From Omphiscola glabra (Eukaryota > Mollusca > Gastropoda > Lymnaeidae), in the NCBI GenBank assembly GCA_964017045.1, contig OZ024804.1, positions 20,136,537-20,200,536 of the forward strand: a DNA stretch of 64,000 nt, in the 5' to 3' direction. Below are positions 1-12,324 of the stretch, piece by piece. Positions within the stretch are counted from its first letter, which is position 1, and each line of letters opens with the position of its first letter. The notes below the pieces were generated by a model. The model saw only the letters and a list, made by a program, of their open reading frames with translations, was not told where the DNA came from and ran no database searches. A program made the position numbers and the translations under genes.

Positions 1-2144
1 GCATGCATTGTTACAGTACTCTATCAATGAAGTTAAAGACGTCTTTTTTCCTAATCGCTTTAGACCACTGGCTCTTTAAAGATTTTGAGATACACATCCC
101 TATTGGTGTTATTAAATCGTTTGACACATAATCTCATTGTCGTATCTATTTAAAAACAAATTTAAATATTTTTTAAAATAAAAATAAAATATACAAAACA
201 TGTTCTTTTTCTTCAAATTATTAAATTTTATTTTCTCAGTAATAATCAGTTGGGCTTTTGTAGGATGATTGAGAATATTAAAACAAAATAGAAACACCAA
301 TTTGTAAAAATAATAAACTTCCTTACTTGAGATATTCATGTGTTTAATTCTTGTTTGTGTTTTATTGACGAAAACCAGTGTCTAATGGTAAGGTTTAAAA
401 TAACTAAACATGACTCTTCAATGAACAATTTTGGAACTCTGAAATAGATGTCTTTGGTTTGGAGAAAAATGAACGACCAGAATAGACCAGGTTGTTCCAT
501 ATATCATATTGACAGTTAAGCAAGATCTGTGTAAACTCTTTTACAAAGCGCAGAACAATAATATGACGTTTCCCTCTTCCTCTTAATTCTTGTTCTGAGC
601 TCTTAATAGTTGGCTTTAATGAGATGTAACGCCCGATATGCCTTAACCACCTGTCTACGATCACAAAGTCTCACTAAAATATGGTTATGTATTTTTTTTA
701 AAGTTTTAAAATGCGGTCGTTTAAATGAAATTGCCTTGCTTTTTTTTACTTAATGTGATAGTTCATTTAATTGAATATAGCACATATTAAAATTTCTAAA
801 TACAATTATGCATTCTGATGTTATGTGTTCAATACATAGTAATTAATTGGTATCTTGAAAGTTCCACGTCGGTATGGTACAGCTCAGAAGAGCCTCAAAT
901 TTTGTTTAAAAACTTATTAAATTTAGCGTGAAGTGTCATGCGTACAAAATCTTAATTGCTCCAAGCACGAATGTTCTAACATATGATTACGCCAGTGTTC
1001 ATTCAAATTTCTTTTGTTTTGTTACGGTGTTGAATTACTTGTACAGCAACAACAGCGTGCTTATAAATCAGTAGATAACGATGAATGGCAGCATGAAAAG
1101 TAAATAGAGTCCATGTGAATTTTAAATAAGCCAGAGAACCACGGTTCTAACAATGTGAAATGTTTGTTCAAAACTTAAACTCAGTTTGGTCATATCGTTT
1201 CAGTAAAATATTGTTGTATAAAGTTTAGGTAAATTTGTGTTCTGAAACCATATTTTGAGTAACATTCTCGTCAAAATTGAGTTTTTAGGGATTGCATCTC
1301 TAAGTTTGAACTCAGATTTTCCTTCTCTTATTCTAGTCACCACCCAAGATTAGGGAGTCACATCCACCTGGGGTGCTTGTTATGATTTTTCTGTGTTCTT
1401 TTTCTCATAAGCTTGAACTTCAATAAACATTCAGGAAATCGATGTGACTTAGACCGGTGCAATTTTTAGCGACACGTTTATGGTTCTACTTGTATTGCAA
1501 TGAAAAAATTTAAGATTTATTTAGTATTCAACAAGGGAGGTCAATCGTGTCAAACAATAAATATTTCTTTTCTAAACGGTTTACTTCTCTTAGCAGACCA
1601 CGGTGCAACATATTTTGTTCCCCATTCATAGCTGTGTCGCATCCAAAGCTTAGGCACGACCATACTTAACGGAAAACTAAACATTTTTTACCTGAAAGGG
1701 TTTGTTAACTGGACATTGAAGTAAATTTTAATCATTATAACAACAAATTAATCTTCACATTCACAATATTCTGAATAAACTCGTCTGTATTCCACTTACA
1801 GTTAAATAGTTTATTAATACGTTATCTTTTCAAAGTGTTAATTGCTTTTATATCTATTTATTTTTTTGTCTGCAATCACCCGAAGCATTATTTTCTATAT
1901 AAATCGAAGACGCTAAAATGTAAAACTTCAAAATGGGACTATATTATTTTTCCAGCTTTCAAATTAATAATTTACATCATTATGGTTTAATTGTTTATTT
2001 TTAATCCCCCAATATATAAAAATGTTTGTTCTAGCAGGTTGATGGGGTATTTTTAAACAATTTTTTTAAAACACGAGTTAAAGTTAAAAGGTTATATTCT
2101 TTTCAATGATTTAAAAAAAAAAAAGTTATTTAGTGTTTGCATCG
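1..2144. other. AT-rich non-coding stretch, nothing recognised
   Basis: No open frame with domain-like composition, no transposon end and no clear tandem repeat was seen. The minus-strand frames at 112-339 and 404-664 have no signal peptide, membrane segment or family motif and look like chance frames. Confidence 0.5.
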
Positions 2145-2152
2145 ATGTAAGG

Positions 2153-2347
2153 CAGGTCCGCACAGCATACGGCCTGCGTGTCACATGCGGACCGCCAGCA
2201 CCCACTTTGTGGCCCGCGAAGTAACGAACTATTCTTTGTTATTATCATTGTCTTAATCGCTGACTCCCCGATCTATTTACATTCGGACCGCACAAGCTTT
2301 TCATAAAGTATTACGGCCCCCTTTACATTTTGAGTTGTGCAGGCCTG
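2153..2347. mobile_element. hAT-type MITE with perfect 8-bp target duplication
   Basis: A 195-bp element begins CAGGTCCGCACAGC and ends with the inverted counterpart of CAGGCCTGCACAAC. It is flanked on both sides by ATGTAAGG (2145-2152 and 2348-2355). An 8-bp duplication with CAG-type ends is the hallmark of the hAT superfamily. The body is too short to code for a transposase. A diverged relative lies at 13419-13621, sharing the distinctive internal stretch CATAAAGTATTAC. It sits about 300 bp downstream of the stop of broken gene A. Confidence 0.75.
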
Positions 2348-2645
2348 ATGTAAGGCATTTTGATGGCCCTCGATCGATGTATTGATCATTCTGGCTCCTT
2401 ATAAGTGTGACATAAAACACATGTACTTTTATTACATATAATGTACATATTAAATGTTTTAAAATGAAACATCTGAATATTCGTTCTAAGTGTTAAAGCT
2501 AATACATAATTGAGCCATAGAATGAATTCTAATTTATCGAAACAATTAAAATTACTATTGATTTCGTGGCACTTAAATGCTTTGTATGAATTGAACACAA
2601 ATAAATTGGATAAACATTAAAAACAAATAACTGACAGAGGTGTTT

Positions 2646-4299
2646 TTATATGTCGTTTTGATGAGGTTCGTCTTTTACCATCGTTTCAGTGATCTCCATG
2701 TTGGCTGATATATTTTTACTTTTGTTGCCAGAGATTTCTTCCAACATGTATTCAGTGTCACGTTTTCTGCGTCTCTTCATTAACAACCCACAGACGGCAG
2801 CTGAAAAGATGACAATCGTCGCTCCTAACGCCACTGATAGGATTATTACCACGTACACGTCAACTTTAATTCTTGTATCAGTAGCCGAGGACATTACATT
2901 GCCTGTGGTAGCGCAGGTAGACGAAAAACAAGGCCTAACTTCAGATGATGGATTTGTTTGATATTTGTCAACGTTTTTTGTTGAAATAGATGGAAATAGC
3001 GACGCTGGTTTCGATGTTGATTCTGGTAAAGAAGACGTTTCACATTCAGATTTGGAATCAAAACTTGATCCTGAGATGGCTTTGAATGTGAATTTTGAAT
3101 TTGTCTTCAAGGATCATCGTTGAATTGTGGTTGTTAAAGATGCTGATTCTGTCGACTTTTTTGTTTGCGATGAACTTAATATGTAAGTAGATCTCTTAGT
3201 TGCTGAGAAGTCGCTTACTTAATCTCTCGCAAGTTTTACATAATTCTAATGTTATTTCTATAAAATGTTTATTTTCCAGCGACTGATCAACATCGGACAA
3301 TACATTAATGCATTTCATATGACATAAATCATTGTCTAGTTGAAATCTGTACCAACGCTGCATGTAATGAGGTGTGTAATTCTTTGAAATTCTTTGGCAT
3401 ATAAAATAAGAATTATGTTTCTTTTCACACAGGAAGGAAGACTGAAAAGTCTTGGGGTCCAAGTTTTTTGGAAACTCGTTCATTTTGGTTGAAGTTGTTT
3501 AATGAAGTTCGAGTTACCGTGTAATTCAAATGTCGTATCTGTGCACAGTGTGCAGTCTGTATGGAGAAAATAAAGAAACCAATAAACAATATTGTTACGT
3601 GTAACACATGTTTCCAGTCAACTGATTGAATACAAGAATATAGTTTCAATGAAAAGCTATGTACGAACATATCCCTCACAAAATAGTTTGATGTGCGCCT
3701 ATTTGAAAGGAGTAGCTGCTGCACCCAAGCACGAGACGATAAAAAAATTTAAAATTATGCAACAAGAAATGCCACACTTGATAGACAAACATTTAACGTT
3801 TGAGCGTAAAATGCGAGCACATTTAATTATGTAAATGTCCCAATCAAAACTTGATCTCACTGAACTAAATGTTTTTTGTTGGTTTTTTTAAATAGATGTT
3901 TATAGATTTAGCAATGGTTTTCCATAATCGCTAAACTTATATACATTATCCTTGTTTGAGTTCGATTTACTATAAAGCATATTTTAAAATGTGTGACATT
4001 TAGTGTCTATATCGACCTTTTGTCTGTTTAAATTACTGTTTAAATTGTAGGTTATGGGAGTAGTCGAAGATTAATTCTAAGATCTAAACATTTAAAATCA
4101 TGATTTTATTTAATTTAAAAAAAGTATAATACATTACGGAATCACTTTACTTTTTGATATCTCCAATTTTTACTTATCCCTATAAATCGGTCTGGTAACT
4201 TATTTTCTTGATGTACAGTCTTGGGTCAAGAGATGTTTGGGCCTCTACCTGCACAAGCAATCTGGCAGCAATCAAACAAATGAAGCTGGATTGAAACAT
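2646..4299 (-). pseudogene. Gene A: frame-broken copy of the single-pass membrane protein family
   Basis: The signal-peptide exon starts at 4299 (MFQSSFICLIAARLLVQVEA), and its frame meets a stop at 4180 before the likely donor AA|GTAAAA near 4174. The large exon follows a good acceptor (pyrimidine tract plus ACAG) near 3581. It matches gene B throughout: a TLCTDTTFE stretch, FLCEKKHNSYFICQR, MQRWYRFQL, KHFIEIT, a Ser/Thr stalk, the PCFSSTC pair, a membrane segment near 2765-2870 and a basic KRRRKRD anchor. The frame changes near 3482 (after an AAAA run) and again near 3215, and the start of the large exon appears to have lost a few bases relative to gene B. No single frame spans the protein. 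Decay is the simplest reading; assembly indels could explain some breaks but not all. The final frame, 3110-2646, is intact through membrane segment and tail. Confidence 0.7.
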
Positions 4300-4775
4300 T
4301 TTTCTCAACTAAATCAGGGTTTTGTATGTTCGACTATCTCTACAAAAAAAAAGTCAGGTATCATTTTAAATTGTTATAGATTAAGAAAATAATAACAAAT
4401 TACAACGAAAGCTCTTGTGAGAAGACTTGAAATCTTAAAAGAATGTTTCCTATTTTGGTCAATTTATTGTGTATCACTGAAAAATATGAAAATTGTCTCT
4501 ATTGGCCTCCCATATGGTGCAGATACGTTGAGATATAACATTATTTCGTGATTTAAACTATGCCAAGTGCGTGTGCCACATCATAACAATTTAATTCAAT
4601 ATGTGTGGTATCTTTCCGTCTTCGCGAGACCATGGAGTAGCTACGTAGGCCTAAACTTCGATGAATGGCTGACTAGGCCAATCCTGGCGTGACAATCTCG
4701 ACTGCATTTCTTGCAGGATAATATTGATACCTGGTTAGATTTGACCTTTTTCACTCCTTCATACATTGCCGTTCG

Positions 4776-4812
<37 letters not shown>

Positions 4813-6231
4813 TCAGTTCTTTGCTATCTGATTCAACTATTTCATTCACCTTTTTTTACTTCTTCCAAAAAAGTGTCGTGATTACATTATTTTGTATTCG
4901 TACAAACAAAGTTTTAAATAAAATATAAGACACTTGCGAAGGCTGATTCCCATTGATACAAATGATGTTTATTTAAATGTCAGTTGCTAAAATCAATTAA
5001 CATTATCGTTTTGATGATCAATCACTTAACTCCATACACCATGAATAGTTTGGAAATAAGAACATGAATTCGTCCTACCTTCAAATGTTCCATCCAGTTA
5101 TTAAATGATGGTAATACTATATATATATTTAAACGAAGACTTTGATGGAAAGATACGGAATCGTAATATTTAACATATATACAGTTTTAGACTTGACAAT
5201 TGACGTAACTATTACGTCATAATTTATTTATATTTTTTTTATTAGAAAAATTATATTTGTAATGCAAATCAAACGAAAAGCCAAAACTCCTAAGTTAGTA
5301 AACTTTAGTTAATATCATGAATTAAATTGTTTTAAAAGAGATTTACTTAAGTTCCGAGTATAAAATTTCGATATCGATTATTTTTTACGAATCTGAAGCC
5401 AGTACAACAACTATTTAAATGTAGATCTATATCTTGATAATTTCATGCGTTGCATTTATTTTATTTTATGAAACATAAAAAAGAATGGACAAAAAAAAAG
5501 AACCAAGGGTAATAAATACCATTTTCCCACACTAGTACTTGGTAATTTTGGAGTCAGTGTCCACTTGAGGCTTTTAAGTTCAGGATGTTATATTCGACTG
5601 TTATGTCGATGTTAAGTGTTGACGTGATTTTAAACCCGATAGCTAGCGTAGTGAGTACCCCTTTTTTAAAAAAAAAAATCATTTTAAGCAAGAAGAATAG
5701 TTTAGTAGTAGAATATATTTGAGAGCAGGCGCTTGTTTCATTCAATATAATATCTTGAAATTATTTTTTTTGTTAAATGTTTACTACTAATCGACTTTAA
5801 ATGAACACAAATATTTAACGCAAAAAAAAACAAGTTATTGCAATACAAATTTTAATTAACATTCGTTTTCTAAACCAGTGGTCTTTAAACAATAATGTTT
5901 CGATCAGTTTTTTTGCACATTATTGACATTAATTAAATTTATTAAAAATATAAGGGCCCCATGCATGCTTAATTTATTGTAGCAGTAATGTAGGAATGTG
6001 AGAGAAGGAGAGGAGTGGTGCCAGCGCTCCCCCCCCCCCCGGCACTTGGATGTTTATACCTAAGTGGGTCAGCTTGTTTTGCCAACTGCAGCTAATATTT
6101 AATGGAAGGATCTTGCAGAAACCTTTGCCTGTCTCTAGTGGACCCAAACCATAACTACTAATGAATTAAATTTAACTTTGCATTATACATTATCTAATTT
6201 AACAGAATAAATACAAATTATTTAATAAAAT

Positions 6232-6270
<39 letters not shown>

Positions 6271-6840
6271 GTAAAAACAGGAAGTAGAGGGAATTGTGGG
6301 AATTATGAGAAATAGTGAATGTATTGTCAAGTATGGATTTATGATATGTTTTGCACTTGCAATGATTCTATTTTGTTCATCCTATAACATCGTGTGTGAA
6401 TCGTATGAATTTTGATTATGCGAAGGACAACGTATTATCTTTCTCCAATATATTGTTGTTATGAAATACGCCAAAGTGATAAAATAAATATTGTAGTGAT
6501 GCCTAATTATTTCTTTCTCGTGTTATTGAAGATATGAGAATGACTGATAAGAGACGGACGTAAATTATTAAATCTCCAAAAATAAAACGTAACATCTACA
6601 TCTGGAGTAAAGATGATGTTACAGAATGTATGAGGGGATCTAAGAAAACACATTCGATGAATAAAGTACAAATGAAACATTTCCTATAAAAACCATTTTC
6701 CTTAAGATGATAACATGAATATATACATTTTGAAATCTAAAAATACTTTTGTAAAAATTCTGCTTAGATAATTTTTAGCTACGAATATGGGTCTATGTTT
6801 GATTTGTACTGAGAACCTTGTAACTTGGACAGATGATCCC
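4300..6840. other. Non-coding stretch with simple repeats
   Basis: It contains an (AT)n run at 4779-4809, a C-run near 6030 and a 33-bp A-run near 6235-6267. A minus frame at 5554-5745 has a hydrophobic start but no convincing donor, and the better signal exon for gene A is at 4299. No gene was recognised. Confidence 0.5.
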
Positions 6841-6844
6841 CTCT

Positions 6845-7525
6845 CACAGCGCTCCTCTTTGTGCAATGTAACAAACTTAGCGCTACTAATTATACACTGC
6901 AACTATCGTAGCGCTCCTCTTTATACAATGTAACCATCTTAGTGCACCCCTTTATACAATGTAACAAGCTTAGCGCTCCTCTTTATACAATGTAACACAC
7001 TTAGCCCTCGTCTTTATGCAATCTTGCCATCTTAATGCTCCCCTTTTACAATGTAACCATATCAGCGCTCTTCTTTATAAAATGTAATCATCTTAGTTCT
7101 CCTCTTTATACAATTTCAGCATCCTAGCGTTCATCTGTATACCATGTAACCATCTTAGCGCTCCTCTTTGTACAATGTAACCATATAAGCGCTTCTCTTT
7201 ATAAAATGTAATCAACTTAGTTCTCCTCGTTATACAATTTATCATCTAAGCGTTCCTATTTATATCATTTAACCACCTCAGCATTCTTCTTTGTACAATG
7301 TAACCATCTCAGCGCTCTTCTTTATACAATTTCAGTATCTTAGCGCTTCTCTTTATACAATTTATCATCTAAGCGTTCCTATTTATATCATTTAACCACC
7401 TCAGCATTCTTCTTTGTACAATGTAACCATCTCAGCGCTCTTCTTTATACAATTTCAGCATCTTAGCGCTCCGTTGTATACTATGTAAGCGTCTTAGTGT
7501 TTCTCTTTATACAACGTTACCTAAT
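6845..7525. repeat. Degenerate ~31-bp minisatellite with higher-order structure
   Basis: The unit resembles AGCGCTCCTCTTTATACAAT plus GTAACCATCTT and recurs about 20 times with substitutions and small indels. A block of roughly 105 bp is repeated almost exactly at 7231-7335 and 7353-7457, so several units were duplicated together. Confidence 0.8.
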
Positions 7526-7661
7526 CACACGAAACGTACAGAACAGCAGCTGCAAAACAGGCAATTTAAACAGAAAAACTGATGTAACGACTGCAAATTA
7601 ATATGCTCCGTCAATCCATTTCAATTCTATAAACAAAAATGTTTGTGCCATAATCAGTTTG

Positions 7662-8168
7662 AGCAACAATCGGCCCACCAAACTACAAAATCACTTTTAT
7701 CAACCATCGGCCCACCAAACTACAAAATCACTTTTATCAACCATCGGCCCATCAAACAAGAAAATCAGTTTTATTAACCATCGGCCCACACAACAACAGA
7801 ATCAGTTTTATCAGCTATCGGCCTCTTAACAACAGAATCAGTTTCATCAACCATCGGCCCACATAACAACAGAATCAGTTTCATCAACGATCAGGCCACT
7901 TAACAACAGAATCAATTTCATCAACCATCGGCCCACCCAATAACAGAATCAGTTTCATCAACCATCGGGCCACCTAACAACATAATTATTTTTATCAACC
8001 ATTGGGCCAACTAACAACAGAATCAGTTTCATCAACCATCGGGCCACCTAACAACAGAATCAGTTTCATCAACCATCGTCCCACCTAACAACAGAATCAT
8101 GTTCATCAACCATCGGCCCACCCAACAACAGAATCAGAGTCATCAACCATCGGGACATCCAACAACAG
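7662..8168. repeat. ~37-bp minisatellite, about 13-14 copies
   Basis: The unit contains CAACCATCGGCCCACC followed by AACAACAGAATCAGTTTCAT. Copies differ by substitutions, for example GGCCCA against GGGCCA. It lies about 140 bp after the preceding array and has an unrelated unit. Confidence 0.8.
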
Positions 8169-8169
8169 C

Positions 8170-9480
8170 ATGTGCCTCAGCATCGATCATATAATTCAAA
8201 TGGTCCTCACAATGATATCTTTCCTAAGTTTATTATGGTATTAGCATCCACATCAATTTGATTAGCCAATATGTCCTAGTACCGTCGAATATCAAATTTT
8301 AAATAAAATAGTTTTTAATTCAGTATTTATTTTTCGTCAAAATGGAATCAAATATCATTTTCTCTTTCACATTGCTTGTTATGTGTATGATGAGACGGAA
8401 GAGATATACACCTCAAGTACCAAGACTTGTGCCCATTACGTATCAAGTACTTTTAACGATGGAGTCCACACTTTTATGCTAACAAAACATCAGCAACAAG
8501 CACTCAACGTCCACTTATGCACTCGTAATAACGATTTAAACATACGATTATGACATAGCTATCCGCTGGTGCTTAAAATTACAAACGGTTTTACCATGGT
8601 TTAATGTCATAGTGGTTCCAATGTTTTCATATGATGTTTTAGATATGAGTGGAATGTAACTGTTTTACAATGTATAATTTATTTCAAATGTTTAAAGAGA
8701 ACATTAATGCTCAAATTCAGTTGAGTCTCTTTAAGTATTTTTTTTTTTTAATGTGCAGTTTTGCATGGTGCCAGGATTCAATACTCATTCTGCCTATTGG
8801 ACTCCATCTCTGGATGTTTCATGTTAGTGTTACTTGGAGTAGAAATTAACCATGAATTTAAAGACACAAGGCAGTTAAGGTTTCCAGTCAGAGTTACATT
8901 ACCCTAGATGTTTCTATCATTAAAGATTATCGAATCTCATCAAATCGGTCTGTGTGTCTGCTATTTTTTAATGCCAACATTTTTTTTTTTTTAATCGACT
9001 ATCCATTAAATTTTTTTATAGAGTTATTGCTTAAATTTTGAGTTAAAAAAAATAAAAATTAAATTAAAAGCCCTGTCATCATTGTTCTTGTGTTATTTTA
9101 AATATTTTTTTGAAAGATGACCAAGACTTCAATGTATGGGAAAGAACATTTTCAGAACAATACTATGTTTAATAACCCAGCTGTACATAGCCTACTTTTA
9201 TAAATATATTGGATTGGTGTTAAAACAATGAAGTAAACGAGGCAGGTTTATATCAACACATAACATGGACTTCTATGTTATGTAGTGCCATTATTAGAGG
9301 TAGCTGGCTCAATGTAATCGATTTACGAAATTTGCGTAACGTCTTTGTTTACAGCACAAACCGTGTTTCGTTTTTTCATGTCCGATTCTCTTTTTTGCAA
9401 GTGCAAATGTGCAACTCAAAGATGAAGCTCAAAAAGTATGATTAATAAAGTTAAAACCAATAAAACAAAACTTTTAAAAA
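8170..9480. other. Non-coding stretch, nothing recognised
   Basis: AT-rich sequence with homopolymer runs. A 66-codon plus-strand frame at 8649-8849 has no recognisable domain and was left out. Confidence 0.45.
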
Positions 9481-9489
9481 TAATATAAT

Positions 9490-9690
9490 CATACTTATGA
9501 TAAAGCAATGAGGGACCAGTCCTTCATCAATAACTGCCTAAGAAGGATTCTAGCGGATTCACTGGCCCGATAGACTCAGCAACCAGAAACTGTGGCAGCG
9601 GACACAGCAGAAACCGGTAGAACAAGAGATCCTCCAGAGAAGATGGAGAAGGATCCGCCATACACTCAGGAAACCTGCCTCCAGCATAAC
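9490..9690 (+). mobile_element. Fragment of a LINE, C-terminal part of the RT polyprotein
   Basis: Reading through frame shifts on the plus strand gives INNCLRRIL, then [21 protein letters not shown] and [15 protein letters not shown]. This order (CLRRIL, W-P-D, RT-Q, RRWRWIGHTLRK) is the region downstream of the RT domain in a common invertebrate LINE family. The 34-36 kb LINE in this window has the equivalent stretch (CLRMIL, RRTQQEPVEKL). The copy is short and broken. Confidence 0.6.
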
Positions 9691-9699
9691 TAGTTGCTA

Positions 9700-10625
9700 A
9701 TTTGTATTTTTTTTTTCCTTTTAGCTTTGCGCTTTATTTATACCAGCATATCAGATGTGCTAGGTTTACATTTTTTTGTTTCAAAATTGTCAAGTATAAA
9801 AATGTATTTCACATGGTGACAAACATAGTTAAGGATTTAAAAAAGAATGTCCTGTTAGAATAGTAAGAATCGTATTAGAATGGAATATTCGTACACTGCC
9901 TTATCGCTATCGCTCGGGCCAGCCACACGCTTTCTCATTAACGCCTATGCTAGAAAATATAAGGACATTTTTAAAATTAATTTTGAATATTCTTGTTCGG
10001 ATTCCGATAGCAAACCACAATTTCTTAATAGGTGGCAAAAGCGGGTGTATACTTATATGAAATTAAAATCGTTTTTTGTTTTGTTTTTTTCATTAAATAA
10101 GTGTGTTTGTTATTTTTTTTAAAGATAAAACTATACAAAAAAAAAAAAAAGTTTAAAAAAAAATTAAATACGATAATAAAAAAAAAACATCAACGCATCA
10201 GTTACTTTTGTGAATTAAAATTCAACAGACAATGCTACACATGTTATTTTTTAAAAAGAAACAGAAAAACTGATTAAAAGTACAAATGTAAGCAATAATA
10301 CCAAAAAAAAAAAAAGGATAGCAGCATGAATGAAAAGTTGTGTATATACACAGGCGGAAAAAAAACAAATAATTTCATTCTCATTCCGTAATCGGTATTT
10401 TGAAACTTAAACAAAGTCCCAATGAGAAATGTTAAAACATAAATTAAAAACAAAGGCCAAAACGTGTTCATGGTTACGTTGAAGCTTGATTAATTCCTTT
10501 GCATTGAATTTTACTATTATTATTATTTTTAATGCACACGTTGATAAGTGTATTTCCTTGTTCATATCCGTTCTAGTATAAACAATGGGATAATTCTGTC
10601 ACTAGAGTAGGGAAACAACAGTATA
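9700..10625. other. Non-coding stretch with poly-A/T runs
   Basis: Short chance frames only (9880-10122 plus, 10274-10471 minus). Several A/T homopolymers around 10080-10185. Nothing else was recognised. Confidence 0.45.
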
Positions 10626-10649
10626 ATATTAAACAAAACGGCCGACAAT

Positions 10650-10910
10650 TGAGCTTAAAATGTTCTCATCAGCACAATCGACAAAACAGATTAAAAGTAT
10701 AACATAGAATAGAGAGGTATTTTAGCTTAACGCATTCATCAGCACAATAGACAACACATATTAAATTATAACATATAAAAGATACACATTTTAGCTTAAA
10801 GCATTCAGCAGCACAATAGAAAACTCTTTAAACTATAACACAGAATAAACACATATTTTAATTTAAGGCCTTCACTGCAAAATAGACACATGGATTAAAG
10901 TAAAACATGG
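10650..10910. repeat. ~65-bp direct repeat, about four diverged copies
   Basis: Each unit contains TTTTAGCTTAAAGCATTCAT, CAGCACAATAGACA and a TATAACATA segment. The copies have diverged by many substitutions. A related stretch (AACAGCAAAACAGACAGCAT) recurs near 12070-12170. Confidence 0.65.
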
Positions 10911-11160
10911 ATAACAGACGGATGCATGCAACAGTAAACAAATCAACACTAAAAAACCAGTGTTCAGGTAGAATATCCAAAGGAATTTTTAGATTAGACG
11001 AGGCCTAAAACATGGATACTCGCGTCCTTGTATTTTATTTAACCAAACATTAAAGATAATTATAAGAATCATAAATATTGACACCCGAGAAACAACAACA
11101 GGATACTTTCTGAGAGGATACTAAAAACCACAACCAATAGGTTTAATATACAACAAACCC

Positions 11161-11950
11161 CTTCATTGTCTTGTACATGCTGATGACATAGGACTGCTAG
11201 GGAAAATTACTACAGCCATATCAAAAGCCATTGAATTTGAAGACGCATCACTACAAGCAGGGCTAAGGTTAACAACCAAAAAACAAAATACACGACTATG
11301 ATAATAAAAGAACAGACAGATGAAGCCATGAAAATAAGAAACCAAACGTTTGAAAAAGTAAATCCTTTCAAATACTTAGGATCTTTATTAAATAAAAGAA
11401 CTTAATTATTAAAAGAAAGAAAAGATAGAATATCCCCCGGAAACAGGGCAAACTTTAGTAGTCAGAAAATAGTCAAAAGTAAAAACATCGCAAGAAAAAA
11501 GAAAGTAAAATATTTTTTGTGGATCAGACCAGTTGTAACATACGCCGGTGAAACTCGGACCCTAACAAAAACGGCAGAAAACCTATTAAACATATTGTAG
11601 AGAAAATTTCTCCGGAAAATATATGGACCGACAAAGGATGAATATGGAAGGAGAATATGAACTAACCAGAATTGTATAGTCTATGTGGAGATCTCATGCT
11701 AGTAGCAGCAATAAAAGAAAGGAAAGGCTACGCTTGACAGCAGACTTAGAAAAGAATTCAAAATGACAGGGGAGAAAAGAGGCTGCAAACGCAGACCTAG
11801 GCTTAACTGGATGGATGTGGAAAGAGATCTACAGCAGCTGGGAATAGCCTGGAAAACAAAAGCATTAGTTAAGTCTGAGTGGACGGAAGTGGCGAGACAG
11901 GCCAAAGCCCTGCATGGACTTATAGCACCACAGGTATTTTGGGTATGATA
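11161..11950 (+). mobile_element. Decayed LINE: end of RT domain and C-terminal region
   Basis: The plus strand encodes an RT active-site box as HADDIGLLG near 11177-11205. It is followed by NPFKYLGSLLNKR (about 11361-11400), VTYAGETRTLTK (about 11536-11570) and LRKIYGPTKDEYGRR (about 11611-11655). A final 61-codon frame at 11763-11948 contains RRPRLNWMDVERDLQQLG. This order (ADD box, FKYLGS, Y-GSETW equivalent, RKIYGP, GRPR-W) is typical of RTE/Jockey-like LINEs. Stops and shifts interrupt it, and no 5' part is present. It is a different family from the element at 51-57 kb, as it has no RNase H. Confidence 0.7.
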
Positions 11951-12060
11951 GAGATTACAGACACATGAGCGCCATGGGGATTTAGGGTTGATAGAGATTA
12001 CTGACATATCAGCGCCATGTGGATTTAGGGATAATAGGGATTATAGACACATGTATCGCT
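11935..12060. repeat. Short direct repeat of ~50 bp, three copies
   Basis: The unit contains GATAGAGATTACAGACACAT and GAGCGCCATGGGGATTTAGG, repeated with changes immediately after the LINE fragment. It may be a tandem 3' tail of that element. Confidence 0.55.
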
Positions 12061-12324
12061 TTTATCCTTCAACAGCAAAACAGACAGCATACATTAAAGA
12101 ATAGCAGATAATGAATACAACATAGAACAAAGATTAACTGAGAATAAAGACATATTTTAACTCAGTGTAACAATTAGCCGTGTTGCAACGTAAACGCTAT
12201 TCCCTTTGCTAAAAGTTTCATACATTTAACACTTTTTATTTGACCAATATTGATAGTATTTAAACCAGACGGCTGCTAGTTTGCTTATTTTGTTTAATAA
12301 TGACTTAAAACTAAAATTTTAGTT

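Noticed and set aside
404..664. 86-codon minus-strand frame
   Set aside because: No domain, signal peptide, membrane segment or splice context; composition is typical of a chance frame.
5554..5745. Possible signal exon for gene A
   Set aside because: Only a weak GTGGAC donor; the frame at 4299 is closer, has a better signal peptide and ends like the 27 kb exon.
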